A DNA stretch of 64,000 nt from Pseudomonadota bacterium (GCA_022843465.1 JALHNO010000017.1:1-64000); one strand, 5' to 3'; counted from the stretch's first letter, positions 35,294 through 45,528 are shown. The notes: a model not told the origin generated them from the sequence alone. A program made the numbers and translations.

Positions 35294-36694
35294 ATGAGTG
35301 TAGCAAGCGTAGTGGATGCGCTGAGTGGGCGCCTGACTGTAGACACAACCGTGACCGTGCAGGGCTGGGTGCGCACGCGCCGCGATTCCAAGGCCGGCTT
35401 CTCCTTCATCGCGGTCAATGATGGCTCCGGCCAGGATTCGATCCAGGTCGTCGCGCCCAGCAGCCTGGCCAACTACGAAACCGAAGTCGTCCGTCTGACC
35501 GCCGGTTGCTCATTGCGTTGTACTGGCACCCTGGTGGCCTCGCAGGGCAAGGGCCAGAGCTTCGAGATCCAGGCCAGTGCGGTCGAGGTACTCGGCTTCG
35601 TCGATGATCCGGAAACCTATCCGGTGCAGCCCAAGCCGCATTCGATGGAGTTCCTGCGCGAGGTGGCGCATCTGCGGCCGCGCACCAATACCTTCGGCGC
35701 GGTTTCGCGCATCCGGCATTGCATTGCGCAGGCGATCCACCGCTACTTCCATGAGCGCGGTTTCTTCTGGGTCAATACGCCGATCGTCACTGCCAGCGAC
35801 TGCGAGGGTGCCGGCCAGATGTTCCGGGTGTCGACGCTCGACATGATGAACCTGCCGCGGACGGACAAGGGCGCCATCGACTGGCACCAGGATTTCTTCG
35901 GCAAGGAAGCCTACCTGACGGTATCCGGCCAGTTGAACGTCGAGGCCTACTGCCTGGCACTGAGCAAGGTCTACACTTTTGGCCCGACCTTCCGCGCCGA
36001 GAACTCGAACACCACGCGCCATCTTGCCGAGTTCTGGATGATCGAGCCGGAAATCGCCTTTGCCGACCTCAATGACGATGCCAATCTCGCCGAGGATTTC
36101 CTCAAGTACGTGTTCAAGGCCGTGCTCGACGAGCGCATGGACGATATGCGCTTCATCGTCGAGCGTGTCGAGAAGAATGCGGTGGCGCGCATGGAAGCCT
36201 TCATCAAGTCGCCGTTCGAGCGCATCGAGTACGGCGAAGCCGTGGAAATCCTGAAGAAGGCACCGAAGAAGTTCGACTACGCCGTCGAATGGGGTGCCGA
36301 CCTGCAGACCGAACACGAGCGCTATCTGACCGAGGAACATGTCGGCCGGCCGGTGGTGGTGATGAACTATCCGGAGAAGATCAAGGCCTTCTATATGCGT
36401 CTGAATGACGATGGCCGCACCGTCGCCGCCATGGACGTGCTCGCGCCCGGCATCGGCGAGATCATCGGCGGCTCGCAGCGCGAGGAACGCCTGGACTATC
36501 TGGACCGACGCATGCAGCAGTTCCACATCGTGCCGGAAAGCTACCAGTGGTATCGCGATCTGCGCCGCTATGGCAGCGTGCCGCATGCCGGCTTCGGCCT
36601 CGGCTTCGAACGCCTGGTCGTCTATATCTGTGGGCTGGGCAATATCCGCGATGCCATCCCCTACCCGCGTGTGCCCGGCAGCGCAGAATTCTAG
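35294..36694 (+). CDS. asnS: Asparaginyl-tRNA synthetase
   Basis: A 466-residue protein, matching the E. coli enzyme in length. It has the N-terminal OB-fold anticodon-binding domain ([20 protein letters not shown]) and a class IIb catalytic core, with motif 2 [20 protein letters not shown] and motif 3 [19 protein letters not shown]. It charges tRNA-Asn with asparagine in the cytoplasm. ATG 35294 ([13 protein letters not shown]) has a GGAG site and gives the family start; the upstream extension to 35051 has no homology. A small acidic protein gene follows 8 bases later, probably on the same transcript. Confidence 0.98.
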   Translation: MSVASVVDALSGRLTVDTTVTVQGWVRTRRDSKAGFSFIAVNDGSGQDSIQVVAPSSLANYETEVVRLTAGCSLRCTGTLVASQGKGQSFEIQASAVEVLGFVDDPETYPVQPKPHSMEFLREVAHLRPRTNTFGAVSRIRHCIAQAIHRYFHERGFFWVNTPIVTASDCEGAGQMFRVSTLDMMNLPRTDKGAIDWHQDFFGKEAYLTVSGQLNVEAYCLALSKVYTFGPTFRAENSNTTRHLAEFWMIEPEIAFADLNDDANLAEDFLKYVFKAVLDERMDDMRFIVERVEKNAVARMEAFIKSPFERIEYGEAVEILKKAPKKFDYAVEWGADLQTEHERYLTEEHVGRPVVVMNYPEKIKAFYMRLNDDGRTVAAMDVLAPGIGEIIGGSQREERLDYLDRRMQQFHIVPESYQWYRDLRRYGSVPHAGFGLGFERLVVYICGLGNIRDAIPYPRVPGSAEF

Positions 36695-36702
36695 GAATCA
36701 CC

Positions 36703-37071
36703 ATGAACGACGACCACAACGAAGAACTTGACCAGGGACCGGTCATCATCGCGACCGAGTGGTGGCTGGCCAGCCTGGGCAATGTCATGGTCTGGGCAAG
36801 ACTGCGCGTCGAGGAGTCCGATGCCGCCGACGTGCTGTCTTCGGATGGGTTGCTGATCCGCTATCCGGATGTGCTGGAAGCGCGCACGGCCCTGATGGAT
36901 GCCGGCTATCAGTCGCTCGATGGCATGGACGAGGACGATGCCCTGCCCTTCGGCAAATCTCTGGAAGAACTTGAGCCACCGCAGCCCGACGGCGACAGCG
37001 ATGAAGAACTGGTGCCCTTCCTGATCGAACGGATCAATGCCAATCGCGATCCCGGTACCTACAGCCTCTGA
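36703..37071 (+). CDS. Conserved acidic hypothetical protein
   Basis: A 122-residue, strongly acidic protein starting MNDDHNEELDQGPVIIATEW. It has a compact hydrophobic section (WWLASLGNVMVWARLRVEES) and an acidic, Pro-rich C-terminal half. There is no signal peptide or membrane helix. It begins 8 bases after the asnS stop with a good AGGA site, so it is likely co-transcribed with asnS. I do not recognise a family. Confidence 0.75.
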   Translation: MNDDHNEELDQGPVIIATEWWLASLGNVMVWARLRVEESDAADVLSSDGLLIRYPDVLEARTALMDAGYQSLDGMDEDDALPFGKSLEELEPPQPDGDSDEELVPFLIERINANRDPGTYSL

Positions 37072-37106
37072 AATGAAAGCGACTCAGGTGCCGCGAGCGT
37101 CCGCCC

Positions 37107-37745
37107 ATGTATAGCCCACGTCACTTCGTAGAATCCGACCTGACCGCACTGGACGCCCTGTTCGAGCGCGATGCTTTCATCACCCTGGTTTCCAACGTGC
37201 AGGGCGTGCCGTTCGCGAGCCATCTGCCGGTGCTGTATCGACGCGACTGCGACCGGATCGTGATCCAGGGACACTGGGCACGTGCCAATCCGCAATGGCA
37301 GGAGATCGCCGGCCAGCAGGTACTGATGATCGTGCACGGTCCGCATGCGCATGTCTCGCCGTCCTGGTACGCCGACCCCGGCGAACAGGTGCCGACCTGG
37401 AATTATGCGGTGGCGCATCTGCGGGGGCAGGTTGAAGCCACCGAAGATGCCGCGGTTCTGCAGGCCATCGTCAGCGCACTGGCGGATCGCTATGAGGCGG
37501 CGGTCGGCAGCAACTGGCGCTTTCCACAATCGGCACCCGGACAACTGCCGGCCCTGCGCGCCATTGTCGGGTTCCGCTTCGAAGTCCAGCGCGTGGACAT
37601 GAAGTTCAAGCTCAACCAGAATCATCCGGCTGCGAATGTGCGTGGCGCGATCCGGGGTCTGATGGAGCGCGGAGATGAAAACGCGGTGGCGATTGCCGAA
37701 TTGATGCAGCAGCGGCTGGACCGCAAGAATCCGAGCGAGGACTGA
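37107..37745 (+). CDS. PaiB-family FMN-binding protein (putative negative regulator)
   Basis: A 212-residue protein starting MYSPRHFVESDLTALDALFE. It carries the family blocks HGPHAHVSPSWYADPGEQVP, TWNYAVAHLRG and MKFKLNQNHPAANVRG. PaiB of Bacillus represses sporulation and protease genes; most relatives are FMN-binding split-barrel proteins of unclear role. It has no helix-turn-helix, so regulation by direct DNA binding is not evident. It lies 1 base before an SDR gene, suggesting a short operon. Confidence 0.85.
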   Translation: MYSPRHFVESDLTALDALFERDAFITLVSNVQGVPFASHLPVLYRRDCDRIVIQGHWARANPQWQEIAGQQVLMIVHGPHAHVSPSWYADPGEQVPTWNYAVAHLRGQVEATEDAAVLQAIVSALADRYEAAVGSNWRFPQSAPGQLPALRAIVGFRFEVQRVDMKFKLNQNHPAANVRGAIRGLMERGDENAVAIAELMQQRLDRKNPSED

Positions 37746-37746
37746 A

Positions 37747-38535
37747 ATGAATCTTGATCTGCAGGGGCGCCATGCCCTGGTCTGCGGCGCTTCCCAGGGA
37801 ATCGGCCGGGCTGCCGCCCATGCGCTTGCGGCGCGCGGTGCCGACGTCACCTTGCTGGCACGCAATCGTGAAGCACTCGCATTGGCAGCCGCTGAACTGC
37901 CCTGCCCGCTCGCCGGACAACGTCATGGCTGGCTGAGCGCCGATGTATCGCTGCATTCCCGGCTGATCGATCAGGTGAGCGCGGCGGCCAATGCGCGCGG
38001 TTTCGAAATCCTGGTCAACAATACCGGCGGGCCGGCGCCCGGCCCGATCGCGTCCGCTACGATCGATCAGTTTCTCGACACCTTCAACCGGCACCTGGTC
38101 GCCAACCATGTACTGGTACAGACCGTGCTGCCAGGCATGCGCAGTGCCGGCTTTGGCCGCATCGTCAATGTGATCTCGACGTCGGTCAAGGAACCGCTGC
38201 GCAATCTCGGTGTGTCCAACACCATCCGCGGCGCGGTGGCGTCGTGGGCGAAAACGCTGGCAGGGGAACTGGGCGGCTTCGGGATCACGGTCAACAATGT
38301 GTTGCCCGGATTCACCCGCACCCAGCGCCTGGACCAGATCATCCGCGAACGCATGGCCGCGACTGGCCAGAGCGAGGAAGCCATCATCAAGGGCATGCTG
38401 GCCGCGGTTCCGGCGGCACGATTTGCCGAACCATCGGAAGTCGCCGCTGCGATCGCCTTCCTCTGCAGCAGCGAGGCCGGCTACATCAATGGCATCAATC
38501 TGCCGGTGGATGGCGGACGCACACAGTCGCTGTAG
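37747..38535 (+). CDS. SDR-family oxidoreductase with a non-canonical active site
   Basis: A 262-residue Rossmann-fold protein. The cofactor motif GASQGIG (14-20), NNTGG (91-95) and the C-terminal YINGINLPVDGG are typical of FabG-like reductases. The catalytic Tyr and Lys of YxxxK are replaced: the aligned segment reads SNTIR (S157, R161). A known SDR subgroup with similar changes (SNxxRxAV then KTLA) exists, so this is probably a real but different enzyme. Substrate unknown. It starts right after the PaiB-like gene and converges with the exopolysaccharide run. Confidence 0.85.
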   Translation: MNLDLQGRHALVCGASQGIGRAAAHALAARGADVTLLARNREALALAAAELPCPLAGQRHGWLSADVSLHSRLIDQVSAAANARGFEILVNNTGGPAPGPIASATIDQFLDTFNRHLVANHVLVQTVLPGMRSAGFGRIVNVISTSVKEPLRNLGVSNTIRGAVASWAKTLAGELGGFGITVNNVLPGFTRTQRLDQIIRERMAATGQSEEAIIKGMLAAVPAARFAEPSEVAAAIAFLCSSEAGYINGINLPVDGGRTQSL

Positions 38536-38555
38536 CTGACCCGCTGCAGAGTCGA

Positions 38556-39788
38556 TTACTGGCGGGCGATGCGCAGGCCGTCGAACACGATGCTGCCCGC
38601 GATGCGTCGTTCCGACGCCACGCGCGCGGGCAGCACCAGTTGCAACCACTGGCCGGCGCAGGCTTGCCGAGGCACGTCGATATCGATCGCAAAATCCTGC
38701 CAGGCGGCACTGCCACGCAGGGGGGCGCCCTGGGCGATCACGCGCAGATCTTCCGCGCAGCGCAGTTCCCAGATCAGGCCGCGCTCGCTGCGCAGCTCCT
38801 CCAGCAGCACACGGCCGTCCAGGCGATAGCGTCCGGCCGCTAGCAGCAGCAGTTGTTTCAGGTGATTGAAGGCAACCCGCTGGTCGTCGAAGCTGATGCG
38901 CAACGCCGAACCCGAGTCTGCCGACTCCCCATTCTGCAGTTCGAAGCGGGCACCGGGCACGGCCTCGGTACGCCAGTCGAAACCACTATCGCTCAGCGGC
39001 AAATCAAACCCGCCGTTGAATACATTGCCGATCACCTCGCGCTGCGCCACCGGCAGTGCCGAAGCCCATTGCACATAGGCATCAGCATAACGACGCTCGC
39101 GAATCAGGCGTTCGATCCAGTGGTCCTGAATGCTGGCATCAATGCCCGCTGCCTGCGCGCGCAGCGCACCCAGCATTCGACCCATCGCATCGACGTCGGG
39201 GGCGTTCTGCACCAGCATCGGCAGCACCGAGGCACGCCAGGGCGGCGCTGCAGCGAGTACAGCCACGAACGCAGGCTGAGTCTCCGGCCGCGTGGCGACG
39301 CCGACCAGGATTTCAGTCAATGCCGGAATCAGCTGCGGCCTTGCGCGCAGCATCAGGTCCAGATCGTGCATCGCGGCGACCGCATCGCCGGCACCGATGT
39401 GATGGTTGAACAACCATGTACGGGTCGGCAGATCGCGCGGCAGGTGGCGCCCGGCAATCCGGTACAAGGTGTAGGCGGATTGGGCGTCATTGGCAGCTTC
39501 GGCTGCCCGCGCCAGCACGCGATAGCCGCGCTGCTGCAATGGGCTGGAACGCAGGGCAGCGCGCGCCAGTTCGGCGGCTTCCTGCCAGGCCCTGGCCTCG
39601 GCCAACTGCTCGGCGCGCCGGCCCAGGGCATCCGGGTGATCGCCGCGCCAGGTCAGGGCCCGCTCGGGATCGCCACGCAGGTGGTGCTCGGCCAGTCCCA
39701 GGGTCAGGGCGCGCCAGCCGAGTGCCAGCAAGGCAAACATCGACAGCGCGGCGAACCAGCGGTTTCGGCGCCTCGCCATTGCGCTCAC
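38556..39788 (-). CDS. Membrane-anchored TPR protein of the exopolysaccharide run
   Basis: A 410-residue protein. An N-terminal membrane helix (RWFAALSMFALLALGWRAL) is followed by TPR-like helices about 40-260 (ALGRRAEQLAEARAWQEAAE and similar), then a beta-rich C-terminal domain starting NVFNGGFDLPLSDSGFDW that resembles a carbohydrate-binding jelly roll. The start codon is a GTG overlapping the preceding stop as GTGA; an ATG three codons later is also possible. It is the last gene of the Wza/Wzc run, so a periplasmic scaffold role in polysaccharide assembly is plausible but not shown. Confidence 0.75.
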   Translation of the reverse strand: MSAMARRRNRWFAALSMFALLALGWRALTLGLAEHHLRGDPERALTWRGDHPDALGRRAEQLAEARAWQEAAELARAALRSSPLQQRGYRVLARAAEAANDAQSAYTLYRIAGRHLPRDLPTRTWLFNHHIGAGDAVAAMHDLDLMLRARPQLIPALTEILVGVATRPETQPAFVAVLAAAPPWRASVLPMLVQNAPDVDAMGRMLGALRAQAAGIDASIQDHWIERLIRERRYADAYVQWASALPVAQREVIGNVFNGGFDLPLSDSGFDWRTEAVPGARFELQNGESADSGSALRISFDDQRVAFNHLKQLLLLAAGRYRLDGRVLLEELRSERGLIWELRCAEDLRVIAQGAPLRGSAAWQDFAIDIDVPRQACAGQWLQLVLPARVASERRIAGSIVFDGLRIARQ

Positions 39789-41281
39789 TGCACCTGATGG
39801 CGAATGCGCGCGATGCGCACCTCACCATCTTCCCGGCGCAGTTCGAAGCGGATATCACCACCGATCCGGCGCGCACGCGGGCGTCCGCTGGAGGTGATCG
39901 CTGCGTTGAAGCGCGCGATGACGACGACCTGCTCGCCCTCGCGCCACCAGCTCATGTCGGACAGGGAAAGCGTACGCGCGCTGCTGGTGGCGAACAGCTC
40001 GCGATAATCGTCGGCAAGCAGTTTCGAGTCCTTGGCGGTATTGCGGGCATCGCGGGTGAACAGGGCCATCAGACCGATCAGATTGCCTTCGTCGTAGGCG
40101 CGCCGGAATTGCTCGAGCAGGCGATCCACGGTATCGCCGGGCATCGGGTCCATCCGGTTGCTGATCACGGTGACTGGCGCCTTCGCGTCCGGGTTCGTCG
40201 CGACCGTGCTGACGCTCGTTGGCGGGTCGCTCGCCGGCCCGGTGTCGCCGGGCGCGGTCACGGCCACGGAGGCAGGTGCAGGCTCGCCAACACCCGAAGG
40301 CAAGGGTGCCGTCGCCGCCGGTTCGGATTCCGTTCGCAGGGTCGCGGCGGGCGGCTCCGCCTTCTGCACAGCGGGCGACGCTGCGGCAAGCGGTCGGACG
40401 ACGGCTTCCAATGTGTCGGCAGTGGCCGGCACCGACACCACCGCCGCAGCGGCTTCCGGATGCACCGCCGCTACCGGCTCGGAATTCGAATCTGCATCGA
40501 TCTGCGCGTCGCCCGGCGCGGCCGGTTCGGGTTCGAGCGCTGAACCGGACGATGCCGTCTGCACCATCGGCTTGGCGGAGCGCGCGCGCTGCTGATCGGA
40601 TTGCCCCGCCGGCGCCACCGGCGCTGGCGACACCGCATGTCGGGCCTGCCGGTCGGCCTGATAATCAGCGTACATCAGAGCCAGTACCACCGCCGCGAAT
40701 ACCCCGAGACCCGCCATCACCACGGTCGGCAGCTGACGCATCGTGCGTGCTGATACCCGCTTGCCCGCGCCAACAGCCAGTGTTGAAGCCGCGGCGACAC
40801 CCATCGGCATCTTGTTGACCGGATCGGCGGCCTCCGCTTCCTCATGATCGGGGCCCAGACGATCATACTCGGCACGGGATTCAGGATCGCGCAGGTCCCG
40901 CCAGGCCTTGTTGACGCGATCCAGGTACACCGTCTGCCAGGCATCGGAATTGCGATCCGGATGCAGCCAGCGCACCAGCAGCCGATAGTGTTCGCGAATG
41001 CGTGCCGTCGGCTCGTCGCGATTGACCCCCAGCACGCGGTAGCTGTCGATGCCGGGGGTGAAGCAAACCTGCAGGACAAAAAACTCGGCCGCTTCGCGGA
41101 TCGACTCTTCGGTTTCGTTGGACTCGATGACGGCCTGTTCCAGCGTCGCTGCATCGCCTGCAACCAGGCGCAGCATCGCGGTCATGTCATCCGGGAAATC
41201 ACGGCCGCGTGCCTCCTGCAGACCAGCCGGCGCGGACACCAGCTCCAGCGCCTGGCCGATGGCGCCGGCAACGGCAACCAT
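39785..41281 (-). CDS. DnaJ-domain membrane protein with C-terminal NTF2-like domain
   Basis: A 498-residue protein. A J-domain lies about residues 80-140 (YRVLGVNRDEPTARIREHYR, then LVRWLHPDRN with the HPD motif). A membrane helix about 185-205 (VVMAGLGVFAAVVLALMYA) is followed by a long Ala/Pro-rich linker and a C-terminal domain (LLEQFRRAYDEGNLIGLMAL) that looks like an NTF2/SnoaL-fold unit. The J-domain would recruit cytoplasmic DnaK; the C-terminal part would be periplasmic. The start shares one base with the kinase stop (TGATG), so the two are translationally coupled. Specific function unknown. Confidence 0.8.
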   Translation of the reverse strand: MVAVAGAIGQALELVSAPAGLQEARGRDFPDDMTAMLRLVAGDAATLEQAVIESNETEESIREAAEFFVLQVCFTPGIDSYRVLGVNRDEPTARIREHYRLLVRWLHPDRNSDAWQTVYLDRVNKAWRDLRDPESRAEYDRLGPDHEEAEAADPVNKMPMGVAAASTLAVGAGKRVSARTMRQLPTVVMAGLGVFAAVVLALMYADYQADRQARHAVSPAPVAPAGQSDQQRARSAKPMVQTASSGSALEPEPAAPGDAQIDADSNSEPVAAVHPEAAAAVVSVPATADTLEAVVRPLAAASPAVQKAEPPAATLRTESEPAATAPLPSGVGEPAPASVAVTAPGDTGPASDPPTSVSTVATNPDAKAPVTVISNRMDPMPGDTVDRLLEQFRRAYDEGNLIGLMALFTRDARNTAKDSKLLADDYRELFATSSARTLSLSDMSWWREGEQVVVIARFNAAITSSGRPRARRIGGDIRFELRREDGEVRIARIRHQVQ

Positions 41282-43581
41282 CAGGAGCGGCCCAGCTTGG
41301 GTACGGCCTTGCGCTGGTAACTGTAGTAGTTGTAGTCACCGTAACCGTAGCCATAGCCACTGTTGCGCGATTCAAACTTGGTCAGGATGCCGCCGACCAC
41401 GAAGGCATGCGCCGCCTGCAGGCGCTTGATGGCATTGCGCGCGATGCTGACCCGGGTTTCGCCGGCCTCGACCACCAGCAGGGTTGCGCGAGCCACATTG
41501 GCCAGAATCGGCGCATCGGCAAGCCCGAGCACCGGCGGGCCATCAATGATGATCTTGTCGAACTTCACGCCGGCTACCGTGAGCAGGGACAGCATCTTGC
41601 TGCCGGCCAGCAATTCGGCGGGATTGGGCGGCAGCGGTCCGCTGGTCATCACCATCAGGCCGCGATCGCCCGTGGTCATGATCACATCGTTGGCGCGCAC
41701 GGCACCCGCGAGCAGGTTGCTCAGTCCCTTGCTGTTGTCGATGCCGAGTGTCTTGTGCAGGGTCGGATTGCGCAGGTCGGCATCGATCAGCAAGACCCGG
41801 GTGCCCATTTGCGCAAAGTTGCGGGCAAGCGTCAGCGCGGTGGTCGACTTGCCCTCGCTGGGCGTGGCGCTGGTGACCAGCAGGGACTTGGGCGCACCCG
41901 CCGCCGTCGAGAACTGCAGCGCCGTACGCACCGAGCGGTAGGCCTCGGAAAATGCCGAGCGCTGGTCCTGCCAGGCCTGATGCGGCGACTGCTTCTTCAA
42001 CATCGGGATCACGCCGAGCACGGGTACGCCGAGTTGGCGCTCCAGGTCTTCGGGTGCCTTGAAGGTGTCGTCGAGGTATTCGAAGCTGACCGCCAGGATC
42101 ATGCCCAGCAGCAGCCCGAGCAAGGCGCCGATCAGCAGATTGCCCTTCAGGCTCGGCTTGTATTTGCCGCCTGGCATTGCGCGATCGACGACCGAAATAT
42201 TGTTGGTGCTGACACCGCCGGCCACGCCGACTTCCTTGTAGCGCTGCAGCAGGCCATCGTAGAGCTGGCGATTGGTATCGACTTCGCGCTTGTAGATGTT
42301 GTACTGGATGCTGCGGTTCTGCAGGTCCAGCGCTTCATTGGTGACACTGACCATCTGCTCGTTGAGCAGGCGTTCCTGTTCCTGGGCACCGAGATACTGC
42401 GCCCTGATCGACGACTTGATGTTGCCGATCTCATCGACGATCTGTCGGTCGATCTCGCCGATCTGTCCCTTCATCTGCAGCATCAGGGGATAGTCGGGCT
42501 TGTACATCCTCAGCTTGTCCTGGTATTCGGCCAGCAGCTTGCCGCGACTTTCCTTGAGCGATTCGATCATCGAACTGGTGCCCGCCTCGCCGTACAGCAC
42601 CATGCCGGTGGAAGCCTGCGCCTGCCGCCACAGCGACTCGGCACGGATGCGATCCTCGCGTGCCTTGCCGAGCGCGGTGTTCAACGAGGCAAGCGTCTGT
42701 TCCGATAGGGTGGACGACTGCTCGCCGACACTGACGATCTGCTCCTTCTGCGCGAACAGCACCAGGTTGCGCTCGGATTCCTCGAGTTTGAGCTTGAATT
42801 CCTGCAGTCGCTCTTCCAGATAGCCCTTGGCATACGAGGACGAATCGAACCGACGTTCCAGATTGCTGGCGATGAAGATCTCGGCAACGGCATTGGCGGC
42901 GCGCTGCGAGAACTGACGATCCGGACTGTCGTAGTTGATCCGCACCAGGCGCGAGTTGCGCACCGGTTCGATGGTCAGACCTTCGCGAAACAGATTGACG
43001 ACGGATGTCCGCAGGGCATCCGCGCTGGCAGGGCGCGCCAGTGCGCCCGAAGTGGACGCGACCGGAGTATCGCGTGCGCTGCCACTGAAGAAACCGGTCA
43101 GCCGGGACCACAGTGTGCGCGGCTTGATCCGCTGCAGTTCCCCGCTTGCCACCAGATCCATCTTGGCAACCACCCGTTCGGCCAGGGTCCGGCTTTTCAG
43201 GAGTTCGTACTGGGTCTGGTAGAAATCGCGATCGCCGGCGCCCTCGAGCGGCGTCATCGCCCCGACATCGACCACCTTGATGGTGTCGCGTTCAATTTGC
43301 AGCGTGGCCGAGGAACGGTAGATCGGTGTGGTGAGCAGGGTCCCGACCAGGACCGATACCAGCACGATCAGCCAGGCACCCAACACGGTCCAGCGCCGCT
43401 TGACCAGGATGCGCCAATAGGCGCGCAGGTCCATGTCGTTCTCGGAACCCTCGGCCTCCGCGGCCCGCAAATCGACACTGATCGCACGCTGCGGATCGTG
43501 TGCGGTCAGCATGGTCCGCCGCGTTTCAAGCGCAATCGGCAACTGGCCGGAGTGGGCGTCCTCGTGCTGGTGTCGTGTCAT
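41281..43581 (-). CDS. Wzc-like polysaccharide co-polymerase / tyrosine autokinase
   Basis: A 766-residue inner-membrane protein. It has an N-terminal Wzz domain with a first membrane helix about 64-87, a long periplasmic coiled-coil region, a GNVR-type block, a second helix about 480-500 (LLIGALLGLLLGMILAVSFE), and a cytoplasmic BY-kinase. Kinase motifs are SATPSEGKSTTALTLAR (Walker A), VLLIDADLRNP (A') and KIIIDGPPVLGLADAP (B). The tail carries a Tyr cluster (SGYGYGYGDYNYYSYQRK), the usual autophosphorylation site. These proteins control chain length and export of capsule or exopolysaccharide together with a Wza channel, which is encoded 21 bases upstream. Confidence 0.95.
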   Translation of the reverse strand: MTRHQHEDAHSGQLPIALETRRTMLTAHDPQRAISVDLRAAEAEGSENDMDLRAYWRILVKRRWTVLGAWLIVLVSVLVGTLLTTPIYRSSATLQIERDTIKVVDVGAMTPLEGAGDRDFYQTQYELLKSRTLAERVVAKMDLVASGELQRIKPRTLWSRLTGFFSGSARDTPVASTSGALARPASADALRTSVVNLFREGLTIEPVRNSRLVRINYDSPDRQFSQRAANAVAEIFIASNLERRFDSSSYAKGYLEERLQEFKLKLEESERNLVLFAQKEQIVSVGEQSSTLSEQTLASLNTALGKAREDRIRAESLWRQAQASTGMVLYGEAGTSSMIESLKESRGKLLAEYQDKLRMYKPDYPLMLQMKGQIGEIDRQIVDEIGNIKSSIRAQYLGAQEQERLLNEQMVSVTNEALDLQNRSIQYNIYKREVDTNRQLYDGLLQRYKEVGVAGGVSTNNISVVDRAMPGGKYKPSLKGNLLIGALLGLLLGMILAVSFEYLDDTFKAPEDLERQLGVPVLGVIPMLKKQSPHQAWQDQRSAFSEAYRSVRTALQFSTAAGAPKSLLVTSATPSEGKSTTALTLARNFAQMGTRVLLIDADLRNPTLHKTLGIDNSKGLSNLLAGAVRANDVIMTTGDRGLMVMTSGPLPPNPAELLAGSKMLSLLTVAGVKFDKIIIDGPPVLGLADAPILANVARATLLVVEAGETRVSIARNAIKRLQAAHAFVVGGILTKFESRNSGYGYGYGDYNYYSYQRKAVPKLGRS

Positions 43582-43602
43582 GGGGCTTGACCTGGACCTC
43601 GC

Positions 43603-44328
43603 TCAGAACAGTACGAAGAAACTCAGCACCGGCACGGTTTCGATGAATCTGCGTAGCGCAGTCTTCGATCCCGACTGCTCGATCACGATGATGTCGTCAC
43701 CATACACGCGCGGGTCCTCGGCATTGCCACTGCGGATGGCGGCGATGTCAAAAACCGCGGCCATCTTCTTGCCTTCGATCATCCGGAACACCACGACGCC
43801 CTGCGGGTTGGCCAGGGGGTCGAGTCCCTGCGCCATCGCGATCGCCTGGATCAGCGAGGTGCGCCCGGTAAGCGGGTAGATACCCGGATTGCGCACGGCG
43901 CCTTCCAGCGTGATGCGCTGGCTGGCGAATTCCTTGACGAAGACACTTACCTGCGGGTTCTGCAGATATTTTTCGCTGAGGCGCGCGGCGATCTCGGCTT
44001 CGAGTTCCTGCACGGTCTTGCCGCCGGCGCGCAATGTGCCGACCAGGGGCAGCGAGATCTGACCGGCGGAATTCAAGCGGACCGTACGATTCAGATCGGC
44101 AACCTGGAAGACGCTGACCTCGATCAGATCCTGCGGACCGACGCGATAATCGGACACCCCTTCGTAGGCACCACTACTGGATGAGGTATCCGGCGCAGGC
44201 AGTGCCTCGCTTGCCGTGACGGCGGACATCTTGCCGGCCGCGGTCTTGCTGCCGCCAGAACCTGCGCAGCCTACTACCAGCAAGAGCAGGAAGATCGATA
44301 CGAAAAGCCTGGTGGAGCTGGTCAGCAT
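43603..44328 (-). CDS. Wza/GumB-type polysaccharide export lipoprotein
   Basis: A 241-residue protein. ATG 44328 gives a lipoprotein signal (LFVSIFLLLLVVGC, lipid on Cys of VVGC); the longer frame to 44481 would bury it. The Poly_export domain begins DYRVGPQDLIEVSVFQVADL, and an SLBB-like domain follows (QRITLEGAVRNPGIYPLTGR). It forms the outer-membrane secretin-like pore for exopolysaccharide and works with the adjacent tyrosine kinase. No glycosyltransferases lie in this window, so the sugar-assembly genes must be elsewhere. Confidence 0.93.
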   Translation of the reverse strand: MLTSSTRLFVSIFLLLLVVGCAGSGGSKTAAGKMSAVTASEALPAPDTSSSSGAYEGVSDYRVGPQDLIEVSVFQVADLNRTVRLNSAGQISLPLVGTLRAGGKTVQELEAEIAARLSEKYLQNPQVSVFVKEFASQRITLEGAVRNPGIYPLTGRTSLIQAIAMAQGLDPLANPQGVVVFRMIEGKKMAAVFDIAAIRSGNAEDPRVYGDDIIVIEQSGSKTALRRFIETVPVLSFFVLF

Positions 44329-44517
44329 GCCTGGTCCCGGTTTCCCGACTGCATTATGTGCGCCGCAGCAGCGAATGGCAAAGCCTGTGATGGACCGGGA
44401 TCGACCGCCGGGCCGGGACAGCGTGGTATTCATCGGCAGAGCGAGCCGGGCCCGCCGGCAGGACACCACGGCGACCGACAAATTGTTGCAATGGAAGAAC
44501 TGCGCAACCCGCAGGTT

Positions 44518-45528
44518 TCAGTCCGGCGCCACCTCGGCGCGTGAGTTGCGCTGTGCTTCGCCCTGCTCCAGCCAGCGCCAGGCCGAGGCCACGATCGCCG
44601 CCAGATTGTCATGCCTCGGCGCCCAACCGAGCAGGGCGCGTGCCTGAGCACTGTCGGCATAGAGCCGTGCCGGATCGCCGGGCCGGCGCGGCATTTCCTG
44701 CACCTGCACACGACGACCACTGACCTGTTCGCAGCAGGCGATCACCTCACGCACCGAGTAGCCACGGCCGCTGCCGATATTGACGGCATGACTGGCGCGT
44801 TCACGCTGCAGGCGTTCAAGCGCCAGCAGATGCGCCGAGGCAATGTCCTCGACATGGACATAGTCGCGCACACAGGTGCCGTCCACCGTATCGTAGTCGG
44901 TGCCGAATACCTGCACGGGACGATTCTCCCGGATCGCCAGCAATACGTTTGGAATCAGATGGGTTTCCGGCTCGTGCCATTCGCCGATCGCGGCATCGGT
45001 GGCGGCACCCGCGGCATTGAAGTAGCGCAGCGCCACATAGTCGAGACCACCCGCGGTCGCAACATCCGCCAGCACGGTCTCGAACACCGCCTTGCTGCGA
45101 CCGTAGACACTCAGGGGCTGGATCGGCAGTGACTCGTCGACCGGCATCCGCGCCGGCTGTCCATAGATCGAACAGCTGGAAGAGAACACCAGCCGGCGGA
45201 CGCCGGCGCGATCCATCGCCTGCAGCAGGCGGATGCCGGCGGCGATATTGTTGTCCCAGTATTGCAGGGGAGCGCGCTCACCCTCGCCGGCAAGTGCGCT
45301 GCCGGCAAGGTGCATCACCGCGTCGATCGGATAGCGAGCGAAGACAGCGTCCAGAAAGCCAGGATCGGCAAGATCGCCGCGCAGGGAATCGCCCCAGCGC
45401 AAGGCCCAGGCATTGCCGGTGCGCAGATCGTCGACGCAGACCGGCGTGATCCCGCCACTCGCCAGCGCGCGACAGACATGACTGCCGATATAGCCGGCAG
45501 CGCCGGTCACCAGGACGTGACGACTCAC
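44518..45528 (-). CDS. galE: UDP-glucose 4-epimerase
   Basis: A 336-residue extended SDR. NAD site GAAGYIGS (9-16), catalytic YGRSK (Y142, K146) and [14 protein letters not shown] are as in GalE. It interconverts UDP-glucose and UDP-galactose. The start is a GTG overlapping the stop of the upstream decarboxylase gene (GTGA), so the two are coupled. With ugd and uxs it supplies nucleotide sugars for the polysaccharide machinery encoded next to it. Confidence 0.93.
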   Translation of the reverse strand: MSRHVLVTGAAGYIGSHVCRALASGGITPVCVDDLRTGNAWALRWGDSLRGDLADPGFLDAVFARYPIDAVMHLAGSALAGEGERAPLQYWDNNIAAGIRLLQAMDRAGVRRLVFSSSCSIYGQPARMPVDESLPIQPLSVYGRSKAVFETVLADVATAGGLDYVALRYFNAAGAATDAAIGEWHEPETHLIPNVLLAIRENRPVQVFGTDYDTVDGTCVRDYVHVEDIASAHLLALERLQRERASHAVNIGSGRGYSVREVIACCEQVSGRRVQVQEMPRRPGDPARLYADSAQARALLGWAPRHDNLAAIVASAWRWLEQGEAQRNSRAEVAPD

